DNA of 64,000 nucleotides from Marivirga harenae (lineage in GTDB: Bacteria > Bacteroidota > Bacteroidia > Cytophagales > Cyclobacteriaceae), in contig NZ_CP130565.1 in the NCBI RefSeq assembly GCF_030534335.1, positions 579,501 to 643,500 of the forward strand, in the 5' to 3' direction. A model generated the notes under the pieces. That model was not told where the DNA came from, ran no database searches, and saw only the letters and a program-made list of their open reading frames with translations. The stretch's first letter is position 1. Each line of letters begins with the position of its first letter. This document shows positions 55,090-63,701 of the stretch, one piece after another. The translations under genes were made by a program, and so were the position numbers.

Positions 55090-56547
55090 ATGAAATTTCA
55101 ACTCATTCTTATTTCATTGATTTTTGGATGGTATTATTCATTTTCTCAAATCCAAAACCAATCACATGCTGAGGAATTATATTCCAAAAGCCTTTTGCAT
55201 ATCAATAAAGGGCTTGCATATTTGAAAGCCGCGCAACAAAAAGAAAATGACTCTATTTTTAAATTTAAAGGAGAATGGGAAAGCCAGATGAGCATGAATT
55301 TTTGGTTTCCATTACTAGGAGGAGAAAATAGTTATTATGACTCTAATTGCTTTTCGGTTTCCACCATTCATAATATTCTGGCTAACATTTATTTAGAATA
55401 TCCTGAGTACAGCGAAATGCTGCCGATGCTTGATTTGGCCTTCGATAGGATTATGGAGTACCAATCAGACGGAACTTTTAATTTCTGGAACTTATTACCT
55501 CCAACCAAGCCCCATCGATGGTTTGAAAAAGATACAGATCAACTGGTAAGAAGACCTAACAACTTTCCCCTTAAGACTAAATTTATGCTCAAAGCTGCCA
55601 ATGTAACCAATGATGCGGACGACACGGCTGCTGGTTTAATGGCCATTAATTTAAGGAACAAAATAAAAAACAATCAAATCCCAGATAGCTTAAATAACAT
55701 CCATAAAATATTTGATGGCTACACTGATTCCGACCGGAGGAACAGATTATGGTATAATTTCTGGCAAGGTCAAGGCCCTGAAAGCGGTGCTTATCTTACT
55801 TGGTTTGGAGACGAATTTGAATCTGCAAACAGATGGAATCTCGTTCAGGAATTCTTTCATCTTTCGACATTCTTCCTTCCATTTAGTAAAATGTTTCCAC
55901 ACGCCTATCAAGCTTACATACCTTACGGAAGCAATGACTTAGACCCAGTGGTAAATGCTAATGTGCTAAGTGTTTTTAGTGTTTATAATAATCAAAAAAG
56001 TAAAGCGCAAGAAGAAGCTATTGATTTTATTGAAGGGGATATTAAAGATAGAAATTATAATTATGCCGCTACCTATTATCCTAATCGATACCACATTCCA
56101 TATTATGTGTCTAAAGCTTATAAAAATGGGGTTGGTGAATTACATAAGAGCTGTGAATTAATTGAGTCTTTTGTTCTAAATAAATACTTTGAAGAAAATA
56201 AATGGGTGTCACGAGATATCATTAATAAAGAAGATCAACTACACTCCACTATTTTAGCCGTAAATAGCCTTTTGAATATTTCTGGTATCGAATCTGAAAA
56301 ATCAGAAGAAGCTATTATTTCTGGTATTGAATATATTTTCTCAAATGCCATAGAAAATGAAAATGAAGTGTTTTGGGAAGGAGGAGTGTTCTTCTCAGGT
56401 GGAACTTTAGTCAGGCATGTACTGCACTGGAAGTCGGATGCTGTCACCACTTCTTTAGTTCTGGAAGCTTTAGTCAATTTCAGGAGTCAGCTAGAATCTA
56501 AATATCCAGAACTTAATAGCTTCAAATCAGCAGATATTCAAAAATAA
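55090..56547 (+). CDS. Exported alpha-toroid-like protein with a DxDDTA motif (485 aa)
   Basis: I did not recognise this as a named family. The ATG at 55090 begins a signal peptide (KFQLILISLIFGWYYSFSQ); an upstream TTG frame adds only six residues. The body is helical with Trp- and Gly-rich loops. At residues 175-180 it has DADDTA in NVTNDADDTAAGLMAINL, exactly the DxDD(T/S)A protonation motif of class II terpene cyclases. Later repeats (EDQLHSTILAVNSLLNI, SDAVTTSLVLEALVNF) look like the paired helices of prenyltransferase/squalene-oxidase toroids. The QW motifs are not clear, and the protein is exported, which is odd for a cyclase. A polysaccharide lyase- or glycosidase-like alpha/alpha toroid is an alternative. 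Confidence 0.75.
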   Translation: MKFQLILISLIFGWYYSFSQIQNQSHAEELYSKSLLHINKGLAYLKAAQQKENDSIFKFKGEWESQMSMNFWFPLLGGENSYYDSNCFSVSTIHNILANIYLEYPEYSEMLPMLDLAFDRIMEYQSDGTFNFWNLLPPTKPHRWFEKDTDQLVRRPNNFPLKTKFMLKAANVTNDADDTAAGLMAINLRNKIKNNQIPDSLNNIHKIFDGYTDSDRRNRLWYNFWQGQGPESGAYLTWFGDEFESANRWNLVQEFFHLSTFFLPFSKMFPHAYQAYIPYGSNDLDPVVNANVLSVFSVYNNQKSKAQEEAIDFIEGDIKDRNYNYAATYYPNRYHIPYYVSKAYKNGVGELHKSCELIESFVLNKYFEENKWVSRDIINKEDQLHSTILAVNSLLNISGIESEKSEEAIISGIEYIFSNAIENENEVFWEGGVFFSGGTLVRHVLHWKSDAVTTSLVLEALVNFRSQLESKYPELNSFKSADIQK

Positions 56548-56550
56548 AAA

Positions 56551-56580
56551 TGCAACACAGATCCCTACCATGTTGCACTT
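56551..56580. terminator. Terminator between converging genes
   Basis: Arms TGCAACA / TGTTGCA with a 13-base loop, then CTTT. It is the only inverted repeat between the two convergent stop codons. Confidence 0.5.
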
Positions 56581-56590
56581 TCATTTAATT

Positions 56591-57385
56591 TTAATTTCCT
56601 GATCTTGAATTAGAAGAATTTCTGCTGCTCGAATTTCTGCTTGAACTATTCTCTCTGTTAGAATTACTCCTAACTGAACTGCTTGGTTTTCTGGTATTAT
56701 TATCAACTCGCGAATTAGAGTTTCCTCTGCTTGATCTCTCAATCACGCTGGCATTGGAATTTTCTCTCTTCCAACCATTATTTATTCTTGGACTAGAACT
56801 CCTGTTTACAGTATTTCTATTAGCAGAATTTCTAGAATTAGAACTTCTAATCACTTCTTTCCTGGAATTATTATAAGCATAATTAGCTCTTACATTTCTA
56901 TTGCCTGCACTATTTTTAGCCGCATATGTATTATAATTTCTTCCACTTCTATAGGCAATATGGTTATGCCCATTATGCCGTGCATGGCCGTGGCTTCTAT
57001 GATTACAAACTACCTGATGAGTTCTGTAAAAGTTTCCATGATATCCACAATGCGCACTACAAATATGCTGAGCAAGTGGGTAATTATGATAATAATTGAT
57101 ATCCAAGATCATGGCATATCTGCCAAAATACAATTCTACGAACTGACCTCTCCTTTCCAATAATACATTGTAGAAAAGGTTTCTTCCTCTTCTCTCCCGA
57201 TTGATGTGTACAATCTGATGAAAAGGATAGTAATAATCAATTTCATAAAGTACTGCATTTGGAACTGCCCAATTGTGTGCTGTACCAAAAGAAGCCACTA
57301 TTTGAAAATTTTGAGATTTTGCTGAATTAGCGAAAAATAAGAATCCCAATACTAAAACAAACGGAAGTAAAATGTGCTTCTTCAT
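56591..57385 (-). CDS. Secreted basic protein with Ser/Asn/Arg low-complexity tail, 264 aa
   Basis: A signal peptide (ILLPFVLVLGFLFFANSAKSQ) is followed by a structured domain of about 100 residues rich in Tyr and His (FGRYAMILDINYYHNYPLAQ, CGYHGNFYRTHQVVCNHRSHGHARHNGHNH). The last 115 residues are almost wholly Ser, Asn and Arg, in short repeats such as SSRNSSSRNSS. There is no sorting domain. No homologue is recalled. The composition suggests a disordered, positively charged tail that could bind polyanions such as DNA or lipopolysaccharide. That is an inference. Cys pairs in the His-rich part hint at a metal site. Confidence 0.7.
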   Translation of the reverse strand: MKKHILLPFVLVLGFLFFANSAKSQNFQIVASFGTAHNWAVPNAVLYEIDYYYPFHQIVHINRERRGRNLFYNVLLERRGQFVELYFGRYAMILDINYYHNYPLAQHICSAHCGYHGNFYRTHQVVCNHRSHGHARHNGHNHIAYRSGRNYNTYAAKNSAGNRNVRANYAYNNSRKEVIRSSNSRNSANRNTVNRSSSPRINNGWKRENSNASVIERSSRGNSNSRVDNNTRKPSSSVRSNSNRENSSSRNSSSRNSSNSRSGN

Positions 57386-57556
57386 AACATTAATTGTTTG
57401 GTGTTATGATCATATTACCAAGTATTATGCCAGAACCGACAAAATATTATTAAGTAACTGATTATCTGATAGATGACAGAAAAGAATTTACCAGTCTTAG
57501 TTTCTTAAAATAGAGGCTATTTACTTTTTTGTTCGTTAAGTGCTAAGGAATGACTG

Positions 57557-58165
57557 CTATTCATAAGCAGTCCTGCTTACAATACTTCTGCCCAAAGTAA
57601 TTTCATCGGCATATTCTAATTCACCACCAATAGGAATTCCCCTGGCGATTGTACTAGTTTTAATCCCGAAGGGCTTTACTTTTTTACTAATGTAAAAAGC
57701 AGTGGTATCTCCTTCCATCGTGGGTGAAAGTCCGAAAATTATTTCTTTTACCTCTGAATTCGAGGCTGAAACCCTTTCCATCAAACTGTCGATGGTCAAA
57801 TCCTCGGGTCCAATCCCCTCGATTGGAGAGATAATACCTCCCAAAACATGATAGAGCCCGTTATATTGAGATGTATTTTCGATAGCCAGCACATCACGAG
57901 TATCTTCTACCAGGCAAATGATTGAAGCATCTCGCTTGTGACTTTTACAAATATTGCAAAGCTCTTCATCTGAAATATTATGGCATTTTTTACAATATTT
58001 GATGTTTTGACGCATCTCTACAAGGGATTGCGCAATATCTGTTGTGAAGTCTTTTTCTTGCTTTAGTAAATGAAGGACTAATCTTAGTGCAGTTTTCTTT
58101 CCAATACCAGGAAGTTTGGAAAATTCATTAACCGCTGACTCAATTAATTTTGAGGAAAACTCCAT
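57557..58165 (-). CDS. recR: Recombination protein RecR
   Basis: A 202-residue RecR of the RecFOR pathway, which loads RecA on gapped DNA. The N-terminal helix-hairpin-helix ([17 protein letters not shown]), a four-Cys zinc finger ([16 protein letters not shown]), the Toprim domain ([38 protein letters not shown]) and the C-terminal [20 protein letters not shown] motif are all present. Its ATG is one base after the clpS stop, so it is co-transcribed with clpS. Confidence 0.96.
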   Translation of the reverse strand: MEFSSKLIESAVNEFSKLPGIGKKTALRLVLHLLKQEKDFTTDIAQSLVEMRQNIKYCKKCHNISDEELCNICKSHKRDASIICLVEDTRDVLAIENTSQYNGLYHVLGGIISPIEGIGPEDLTIDSLMERVSASNSEVKEIIFGLSPTMEGDTTAFYISKKVKPFGIKTSTIARGIPIGGELEYADEITLGRSIVSRTAYE

Positions 58166-58166
58166 A

Positions 58167-58463
58167 TTATTCTATCTCCGCATTAATGCCTGCATCGACA
58201 ATACCTTGCCTGTAGGGTATTAAGTCGACAAATGAACCTTTTTTCACCGCACATTTCCCTTTGTAATGCACTAATAATGTACATTGTTCGGCTTGCTCAG
58301 GAGAGTGCTTACAAACTTTTATCAAGGTGTTAATTACATGGTCAAAGGTATTGATATCGTCATTATAAACAATCAAATCATTGACCTCCTCATCAGAGAC
58401 AGATTCTAGGATCTCCTCTCTAGTATCTTCTTGATATTGATAAAAAATATTAAAGTTGTTCAT
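58167..58463 (-). CDS. clpS: ATP-dependent Clp protease adaptor ClpS
   Basis: ClpS delivers N-end-rule substrates to ClpAP. The 98-residue protein has [31 protein letters not shown], the conserved VYNDDxNTxxHV motif that binds the N-degron pocket, followed by [15 protein letters not shown]. The acidic N-terminal linker and overall length are normal for Bacteroidota ClpS. It precedes recR with a single-base gap. clpA is not in the window. Confidence 0.93.
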   Translation of the reverse strand: MNNFNIFYQYQEDTREEILESVSDEEVNDLIVYNDDINTFDHVINTLIKVCKHSPEQAEQCTLLVHYKGKCAVKKGSFVDLIPYRQGIVDAGINAEIE

Positions 58464-58656
58464 TACAGTCTCAATAACTTTTAAGATAGCCTAATGTTAC
58501 AAATAAGCAATTTTCTCATGCAAATTTACGAAAAAATCAGCAACTTGGAATTTCTTGTAAAAAGCAATTGCGGAAAAAGCATAATAGCTCATTTAACTTT
58601 AATAAATTTACTCATTGAAGTAGTTCTTCTTCCTAATCAGATCATAAAATCAATAT

Positions 58657-60093
58657 ATGAGTCCAATACTTGTTATTAGTGTCATATCCATCTATTTTAT
58701 CGTTTTAATGGGTATTTCCTATTTTACATCTCGGGAAAATGACAATCTAACTTTCTTTACGGCCAACAGGCAGTCACCATGGTATTTGGTGGCTTTTGGA
58801 ATGATAGGTGCCTCGCTTTCCGGAGTTACTTTTATTAGTGTTCCTGGTGAAGTTGGAAATACGGCTTTCGCATATTTTCAAGTTGTCTTAGGTTATTTAG
58901 TGGGCTATTTGGTGATTGCTACAGTGTTGCTTCCCCTCTATTATCGCTTAAATCTTATTAGCATTTATACTTATTTAGAACAGCGATTCGGTACGTATTC
59001 CTATAAAAGTGGTGCATTTTTCTTTTTACTTTCACGAATTGTAGGCTCCTCCTTTAGACTCTTTCTCGTGGCGGGTGTTTTACAAATAGCTATTTTCGAT
59101 GCATATGGATGGCCTTTTTCAGTCACAGTAGCTATTACCATTGCTTTAATTTGGTTATATACTTTCCGAGGGGGCATAAAAACAATTGTTTGGACAGATA
59201 CTTTACAGACTCTTTTTATGATTTCTGCAGTAGCAATCAGCATATATTTAATGAAAGATGCATTGGATATGACCTGGCTGCAGCTAACTGAAAAAGTTTC
59301 ATCATCAGGCTATTCCGAAATATTTGTTTGGGACTGGCAAAGTGGTCAGAACTTCTTTAAGCAATTTATCAGTGGGGCTTTTATCGCGATTGTAATGACC
59401 GGTTTAGATCAGGATATGATGCAAAAAAACTTGACCTGTCGTTCTTTAAAAGATGCTCAAAAGAATATGTTTTGGTTTTGCATAGTGCTCGTCATCGTTA
59501 ATTTCATGTTTTTAAGCATGGGTGCTCTGCTTTACATTTATGCCGGAGAAATGAATATTGCCATTCCTGCAAGAACTGATGATTTATATCCGATGCTTGC
59601 TTTGGAACATTTTCCATTAATAGCAGGGGTAGTTTTTCTACTGGGAATAATTGCTGCTGCCTATTCGAGTGCCGATTCAGCACTAACTGCTTTAACCACC
59701 TCCTTCTGTGTTGATTTTCTTGGTCTAGGCCAAGAGGACAAGCCTATTTCCAAGAAAATCAGAATAAGAGTGCACTTAGTTTTCTCAGCGATTCTGTTTC
59801 TGGTTATCATAGCATTCAAAGCTATCAACGACCAAAGTGTGATAACAGCTGTTTTCAAAGCAGCAGGTTATACCTACGGCCCGATTCTAGGCTTATTCAC
59901 CTTCGGGCTGATCACCAAATATCAGTTAAAGGACAAATGGGTTCCCATTGTAGCAATCCTTTCCCCCTTGGTATCATATATCATCAATGACAATTCTGAA
60001 GCATGGTTCTTTGGCTACCGATTTGGATTTGAGATATTGGTAGTCAATGGATTACTGACTTTTCTAGGCTTGTTTTTAATCAAAAAAGAGTAA
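58657..60093 (+). CDS. Sodium:solute symporter (SSS family)
   Basis: A 478-residue inner-membrane protein with about 13 hydrophobic helices. It carries the early RQSPWYLVAFGMIGASLSGVTFISVPGEVG sequence typical of SSS TM1-2, the FRGGIKTIVWTDTLQTL loop, and VVFLLGIIAAAYSSADSALTALTTSFCVDF, which includes the Na2-site serines. The substrate is not deducible. It ends with KKE and precedes the toxin-antitoxin pair on the same strand, but with a separate promoter between. Confidence 0.92.
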   Translation: MSPILVISVISIYFIVLMGISYFTSRENDNLTFFTANRQSPWYLVAFGMIGASLSGVTFISVPGEVGNTAFAYFQVVLGYLVGYLVIATVLLPLYYRLNLISIYTYLEQRFGTYSYKSGAFFFLLSRIVGSSFRLFLVAGVLQIAIFDAYGWPFSVTVAITIALIWLYTFRGGIKTIVWTDTLQTLFMISAVAISIYLMKDALDMTWLQLTEKVSSSGYSEIFVWDWQSGQNFFKQFISGAFIAIVMTGLDQDMMQKNLTCRSLKDAQKNMFWFCIVLVIVNFMFLSMGALLYIYAGEMNIAIPARTDDLYPMLALEHFPLIAGVVFLLGIIAAAYSSADSALTALTTSFCVDFLGLGQEDKPISKKIRIRVHLVFSAILFLVIIAFKAINDQSVITAVFKAAGYTYGPILGLFTFGLITKYQLKDKWVPIVAILSPLVSYIINDNSEAWFFGYRFGFEILVVNGLLTFLGLFLIKKE

Positions 60094-60099
60094 GAATTT

Positions 60100-60137
60100 T
60101 TTGAAAATTCGACATCATGGTATTACATTTGTAATAC
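60100..60137 (+). promoter_or_regulatory. Promoter and palindromic operator of the toxin-antitoxin pair
   Basis: TTTG (60100-60103), a 20-base spacer and TACATTTG (60124-60131) form a Bacteroidota promoter. A perfect 7-bp inverted repeat GTATTAC-ATTT-GTAATAC (60120-60137) overlaps the -7 element and is 15 bases before the antitoxin ATG: a likely binding site for the ribbon-helix-helix antitoxin. Confidence 0.75.
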
Positions 60138-60152
60138 TAAAAAGAATGAGCG

Positions 60153-60398
60153 ATGCTTACAACAAGGTTAACAACATCCGAAGAAAAAAAATTGACAGAA
60201 TATTGCTTACAACATGGGCTTTCTAAATCTCAGGTTGTGAAAGAAGCCCTTGCCCAATACTTGACTAAAAATTCAGATGTCTCTGCCTATGAATCTGGTC
60301 AAGATTTATTTGGTTCGGCATCAAGCAATGATACTGATCGCTCTACAACTTATAAAGAACGCTTAAAAAAGATGCTGAATGAAAAACATTCTCATTGA
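60153..60398 (+). CDS. Ribbon-helix-helix antitoxin (VapB-like)
   Basis: An 81-residue protein. The N-terminal part, MLTTRLTTSEEKKLTEYCLQ followed by HGLSKSQVVKEALAQYL, is an RHH DNA-binding motif: beta strand with alternating T/R, then two helices. The remaining 40 residues are polar and likely disordered, wrapping the toxin as VapB antitoxins do. Its end overlaps the toxin start by 20 bases. A palindrome covering its promoter supports autoregulation. Confidence 0.85.
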   Translation: MLTTRLTTSEEKKLTEYCLQHGLSKSQVVKEALAQYLTKNSDVSAYESGQDLFGSASSNDTDRSTTYKERLKKMLNEKHSH

Positions 60399-60789
60399 TG
60401 CAGGCCCGCTTATCGCACTTTTCGATAGAGGCGATAAATATCATCTAAAGGCTATTTCATTTCTAAAATCACTGGACAGGGGTCTCCTTACTACCTGGCC
60501 AGTGATTACGGAGACTTCTCATATGTTGAATTTTAGTACGAAAGCACAAGCCAATTTTCTTGAATGGATAGAAAGAGGTGGCCTGAAAATATTTGAAATG
60601 GAGCATGAGCATGTCAATCGACTTACTGAATTGACCAAAAAATATGATGATGTTCCGATGGATTTGGCTGATGCAAGTTTGATATTAGTATCAGAAGTTA
60701 AGGGCATTCATCAAATTGCAAGTATAGATTCAGACTTTTATATCTATCGAGATATTAGAAATAAATACCTAGATAATATTTTCCTCTAA
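60379..60789 (+). CDS. PIN-domain ribonuclease toxin (VapC-like)
   Basis: A 136-residue PIN protein. The acidic active-site residues are in place: Asp7 (NILIDAGPLIALFDRGD), Glu45 (PVITETSHML), Asp98 (MDLADASLILVSE) and Asp117/Asp119 (ASIDSDF). VapC toxins cut tRNA or rRNA in Mg2+-dependent fashion. Its start lies within the antitoxin gene, as in most vapBC operons. Target unknown. Confidence 0.9.
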   Translation: MKNILIDAGPLIALFDRGDKYHLKAISFLKSLDRGLLTTWPVITETSHMLNFSTKAQANFLEWIERGGLKIFEMEHEHVNRLTELTKKYDDVPMDLADASLILVSEVKGIHQIASIDSDFYIYRDIRNKYLDNIFL

Positions 60790-60817
60790 ACATATTCCAA
60801 ACTTATTTTCAACAAAA

Positions 60818-61153
60818 TCACAAATCCAACTCTTCCATTGGATTCCAAAAAACCTTTTTAAAATCTTGAATCTGATCTTTCTTAACTGTTATCCCTTCCC
60901 CTTCCAAGGAATTTTGCATAGCATCTGGAGTTTCAAAATGCATTTTACCACTTAGTAAACCATTTCGATTAACTACTCTATGAGCCGGAATATCTTCCAT
61001 TGAATGTGAAGCATTCATTGCATAACCCACTACTCTAGCACTTTTTGCGGCCCCAAGGTATTTAGCAATTGCACCATAGGAAGTTACCCTTCCTTTTGGG
61101 ATTAATCGGACAACTTGATACACCTGGTCGAAAAAATCATTCTTTTCTTTCAT
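60818..61153 (-). CDS. Alkyltransferase-like (ATL) DNA-repair protein
   Basis: A 111-residue protein related to the C-terminal domain of O6-alkylguanine-DNA alkyltransferases: VYQVVRLIPKGRVTSYGAIAKYLG, the Arg-finger SARVVGYAM and IPAHRVVNRNG. The active-site PCHR is replaced by PAHR (residues 56-59), so it cannot transfer the alkyl group. This marks ATL proteins, which flag lesions for nucleotide excision repair. The frame extends 24 residues upstream to 61225, but the ATG at 61153 (MKEKNDFFDQV) matches the usual domain start. Confidence 0.9.
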   Translation of the reverse strand: MKEKNDFFDQVYQVVRLIPKGRVTSYGAIAKYLGAAKSARVVGYAMNASHSMEDIPAHRVVNRNGLLSGKMHFETPDAMQNSLEGEGITVKKDQIQDFKKVFWNPMEELDL

Positions 61154-61228
61154 AAAATATGCAGACTGCTTTAACTTTTCTATTTTTGAAACTTGTTGAA
61201 ACGAAACTTTTGATCTAAAAATCATTTT

Positions 61229-61242
61229 TTAACTCTAGTTAA
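61229..61242. promoter_or_regulatory. Palindrome in the divergent ATL/WG-repeat promoter region
   Basis: TTAACTCTAGTTAA is a perfect 6-bp inverted repeat around CT, 42 bases before the WG-repeat ATG. It could be an operator, although chance is not excluded in AT-rich DNA. Confidence 0.35.
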
Positions 61243-61283
61243 AATGTTAGTGCAGGAGTCTCAAAAATTAAGTAGGTCATAGA

Positions 61284-63533
61284 ATGACAAAATTACTCTA
61301 TATTTTCTTAATCCCATGGTCTTTGTTTGCTTATGCCAGTCAGGCACAAGCTTATGCTAATTTTCCGCTAGATAGCACTTTGGAAGTATTTTCAAAAAAA
61401 GGTAAGAAAGGGGTGAAAAATCAAACAGGCAGTATCTTACTGGATCCAAAGTATCAGGACTTTGGTTGGTCTGATGGAAAAAAAAGAAATAGTACTGAGA
61501 TCATCGGTTATCGACAAAATGACTTATGGGGTCTGATGGCAAATGATTTTGAGGAGGTATCAAAACCAAAATACAATTCCATTGTGCCTTTTGGAAAAGA
61601 ATTGTTGATCATTTCCGAAAAGAGTAAATATTCAAAAGTACTATTTTACGGTCTGATAAGGTCAAATGGGAAAACTAAAATTAAATCTAAGTATAGAAAT
61701 CTTAATCCGGCAGGCGATTTTCTCATAACCGCTACAAAAAAAGAACAAGAGATATACTTCGGAATTATCAATTCCAACGATAAGTCTATTGTACCTTCTG
61801 AATATTTTCATATTAGTTACTTGGGATATAACAACTTCTCATTAACCCACGAAAATGGGGATAGGGAATTAATAAAATTGACTCCCAAACCAGAAAGCAT
61901 TTTAAAGAATATAGATAGTGTTTCCACTTTCCGGGATGGGGTTGCTATTGTATTCAAAAACGGAAAACAAGGGTTGATTCGTCAAGATGGAAAAATTTTG
62001 CTGCCTGTAGAATACAAAAAGATTGAATGGAATAATGGCAAACATATCTATGTTACACAATTAGATGAGTGGACCGTCCATGACACTAATGGGAAAGAAA
62101 TAAATACACATAGAGCAGATTCAGTCTTTTATCTTAATGACAGTTTAATTGTCAAAAACACCTCCTCCTTTGCGCAGGTCTATAACACTCAAAGCGAAAA
62201 AGATCTTCAGGGATTTCGAGCTGATATTAAAGATGTTTTCGGTGAAAATTACATTCTCCAAACGCCAACTCAAACGTTCATTGCAAAAGACAGCAACCAA
62301 CTGATTAGTCAGAAATTCACAGGAGATGTTCACTGGAATAAAAAATTCTTTGTGGCAAAAGAAAAGACTTTTAAGGGATTTGAAAACATAATCATTAATA
62401 GAAACGGCAAATCAATTGTAGCTCAATCATACAATTTTTCGGAAGAAATAATCGAATTAAAAATCAAATCTTTCTGGGGGATTTTCAATGAAGATCTAAA
62501 CGAAATCATTCCACCTATGTATGAATCCATCAAGAAAAATGGCGAACATTTCATTGTAAATTTCAAAGGACAATTCGGAGTAATAGATCAAGAAAATGAA
62601 TGGGTGATTCCTCCCCTATATTTGTCAATTGAAGCTATTGATGACTCCAACTATAAAATGGTGGACAAATACTTAAGAGAGTATATTTCTGATGGGATAG
62701 ATAGAAAAGAGGCTAAATTATACTATGACTTTTACGGTCAATTTGGAGTGGAACAAAATGTAAGCAACCAATTTAGATTAATTGATCAGACAGGCTCTGC
62801 CAAAACAGGCTTTCGGTCTGGTAGGTATAATGGCCATGGCGAAAATGGAATTCTTTTCAAGAATCAAAAACAACATATTCTTATAAATCAAGAAGGTAAA
62901 GAACTATTTAAAATTAATAATTATGACACCATTGTTTTTTCTAATGATGAATATTTAGCGATACAACGGAATGGTCAGTGGGGCTTTATCAATCAAGATG
63001 GAATTTTGAGGATTGCTAATCGATATGATACGGTTCGGCCATTTTTTAATGAACGCTCGGCAATTAAAATCAGGAATTCCTGGGGATTTATCAATCGACA
63101 AGAAGATTTGGTAATTCAACCCTATTTTTCAGAAGTCTCAGATTTCGAAAACAATACAGCTTTTGTAAAAATAAATAATAAATATGGTGTAATTGATTCT
63201 ACTGGACAGTTCATTATTGAGGCAGAATATGATGAAATCCTTAAGGAAAAAGGGTTCTATTTATTACGCAAAGCTACTAAATGGGGTGTTGCAAAGACTA
63301 ATGGAAAGATTATTACTTATCCTACCTATGATAGTATTAGAGTTGGAGAAAATTTTCTTACTGTCGAGAAATACGCTTCGTACAGAATAGTAACTGCAGG
63401 AGGAATTAATCTCATTAATAATCAATTCGACAAAATTTATTTTGATCAGCAGCAGAAAGTTTTTCTTGCAAAAAAAACTGCTAAAAGAGAACAAGTTTTT
63501 CTCACAGATATATTAAGTGGGAAATATCCATAA
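61284..63533 (+). CDS. Exported WG-repeat protein, 749 aa
   Basis: A 749-residue protein with a signal peptide (LLYIFLIPWSLFAYASQAQA) and at least eight WG beta-hairpin repeats, each of form x-W/F-G-x-x-x-x-G-x-x-x-x-P/A-x-Y: NDLWGLMANDFEEVSKPKY, KQGLIRQDGKILLPVEY, FWGIFNEDLNEIIPPMY, QFGVIDQENEWVIPPLY, QWGFINQDGILRIANRY, SWGFINRQEDLVIQPYF, KYGVIDSTGQFIIEAEY and KWGVAKTNGKIITYPTY. No catalytic domain or sorting tail is present. WG repeats are of unknown function, often extracellular or periplasmic. Confidence 0.85.
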   Translation: MTKLLYIFLIPWSLFAYASQAQAYANFPLDSTLEVFSKKGKKGVKNQTGSILLDPKYQDFGWSDGKKRNSTEIIGYRQNDLWGLMANDFEEVSKPKYNSIVPFGKELLIISEKSKYSKVLFYGLIRSNGKTKIKSKYRNLNPAGDFLITATKKEQEIYFGIINSNDKSIVPSEYFHISYLGYNNFSLTHENGDRELIKLTPKPESILKNIDSVSTFRDGVAIVFKNGKQGLIRQDGKILLPVEYKKIEWNNGKHIYVTQLDEWTVHDTNGKEINTHRADSVFYLNDSLIVKNTSSFAQVYNTQSEKDLQGFRADIKDVFGENYILQTPTQTFIAKDSNQLISQKFTGDVHWNKKFFVAKEKTFKGFENIIINRNGKSIVAQSYNFSEEIIELKIKSFWGIFNEDLNEIIPPMYESIKKNGEHFIVNFKGQFGVIDQENEWVIPPLYLSIEAIDDSNYKMVDKYLREYISDGIDRKEAKLYYDFYGQFGVEQNVSNQFRLIDQTGSAKTGFRSGRYNGHGENGILFKNQKQHILINQEGKELFKINNYDTIVFSNDEYLAIQRNGQWGFINQDGILRIANRYDTVRPFFNERSAIKIRNSWGFINRQEDLVIQPYFSEVSDFENNTAFVKINNKYGVIDSTGQFIIEAEYDEILKEKGFYLLRKATKWGVAKTNGKIITYPTYDSIRVGENFLTVEKYASYRIVTAGGINLINNQFDKIYFDQQQKVFLAKKTAKREQVFLTDILSGKYP

Positions 63534-63701
63534 ATAAACCCATCCCCTATCATTTTCAAAGAAATTGACTTCGAACTACTAAAACCTCCTCCTTAAAAAA
63601 AATATTCATCTCCATTTTTTTCGATAAGATGTGATTTTTAGCGTATATTTAAGTTGTTTTTAGGGACGAAACAAAATAATTTTAATTCCTTAGTGGTTTT
63701 T

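Noticed and set aside
58494-58679. A 61-codon frame upstream of the SSS symporter
   Set aside because: It overlaps the divergent clpS/SSS promoter region and the SSS start codon, and has no family resemblance.
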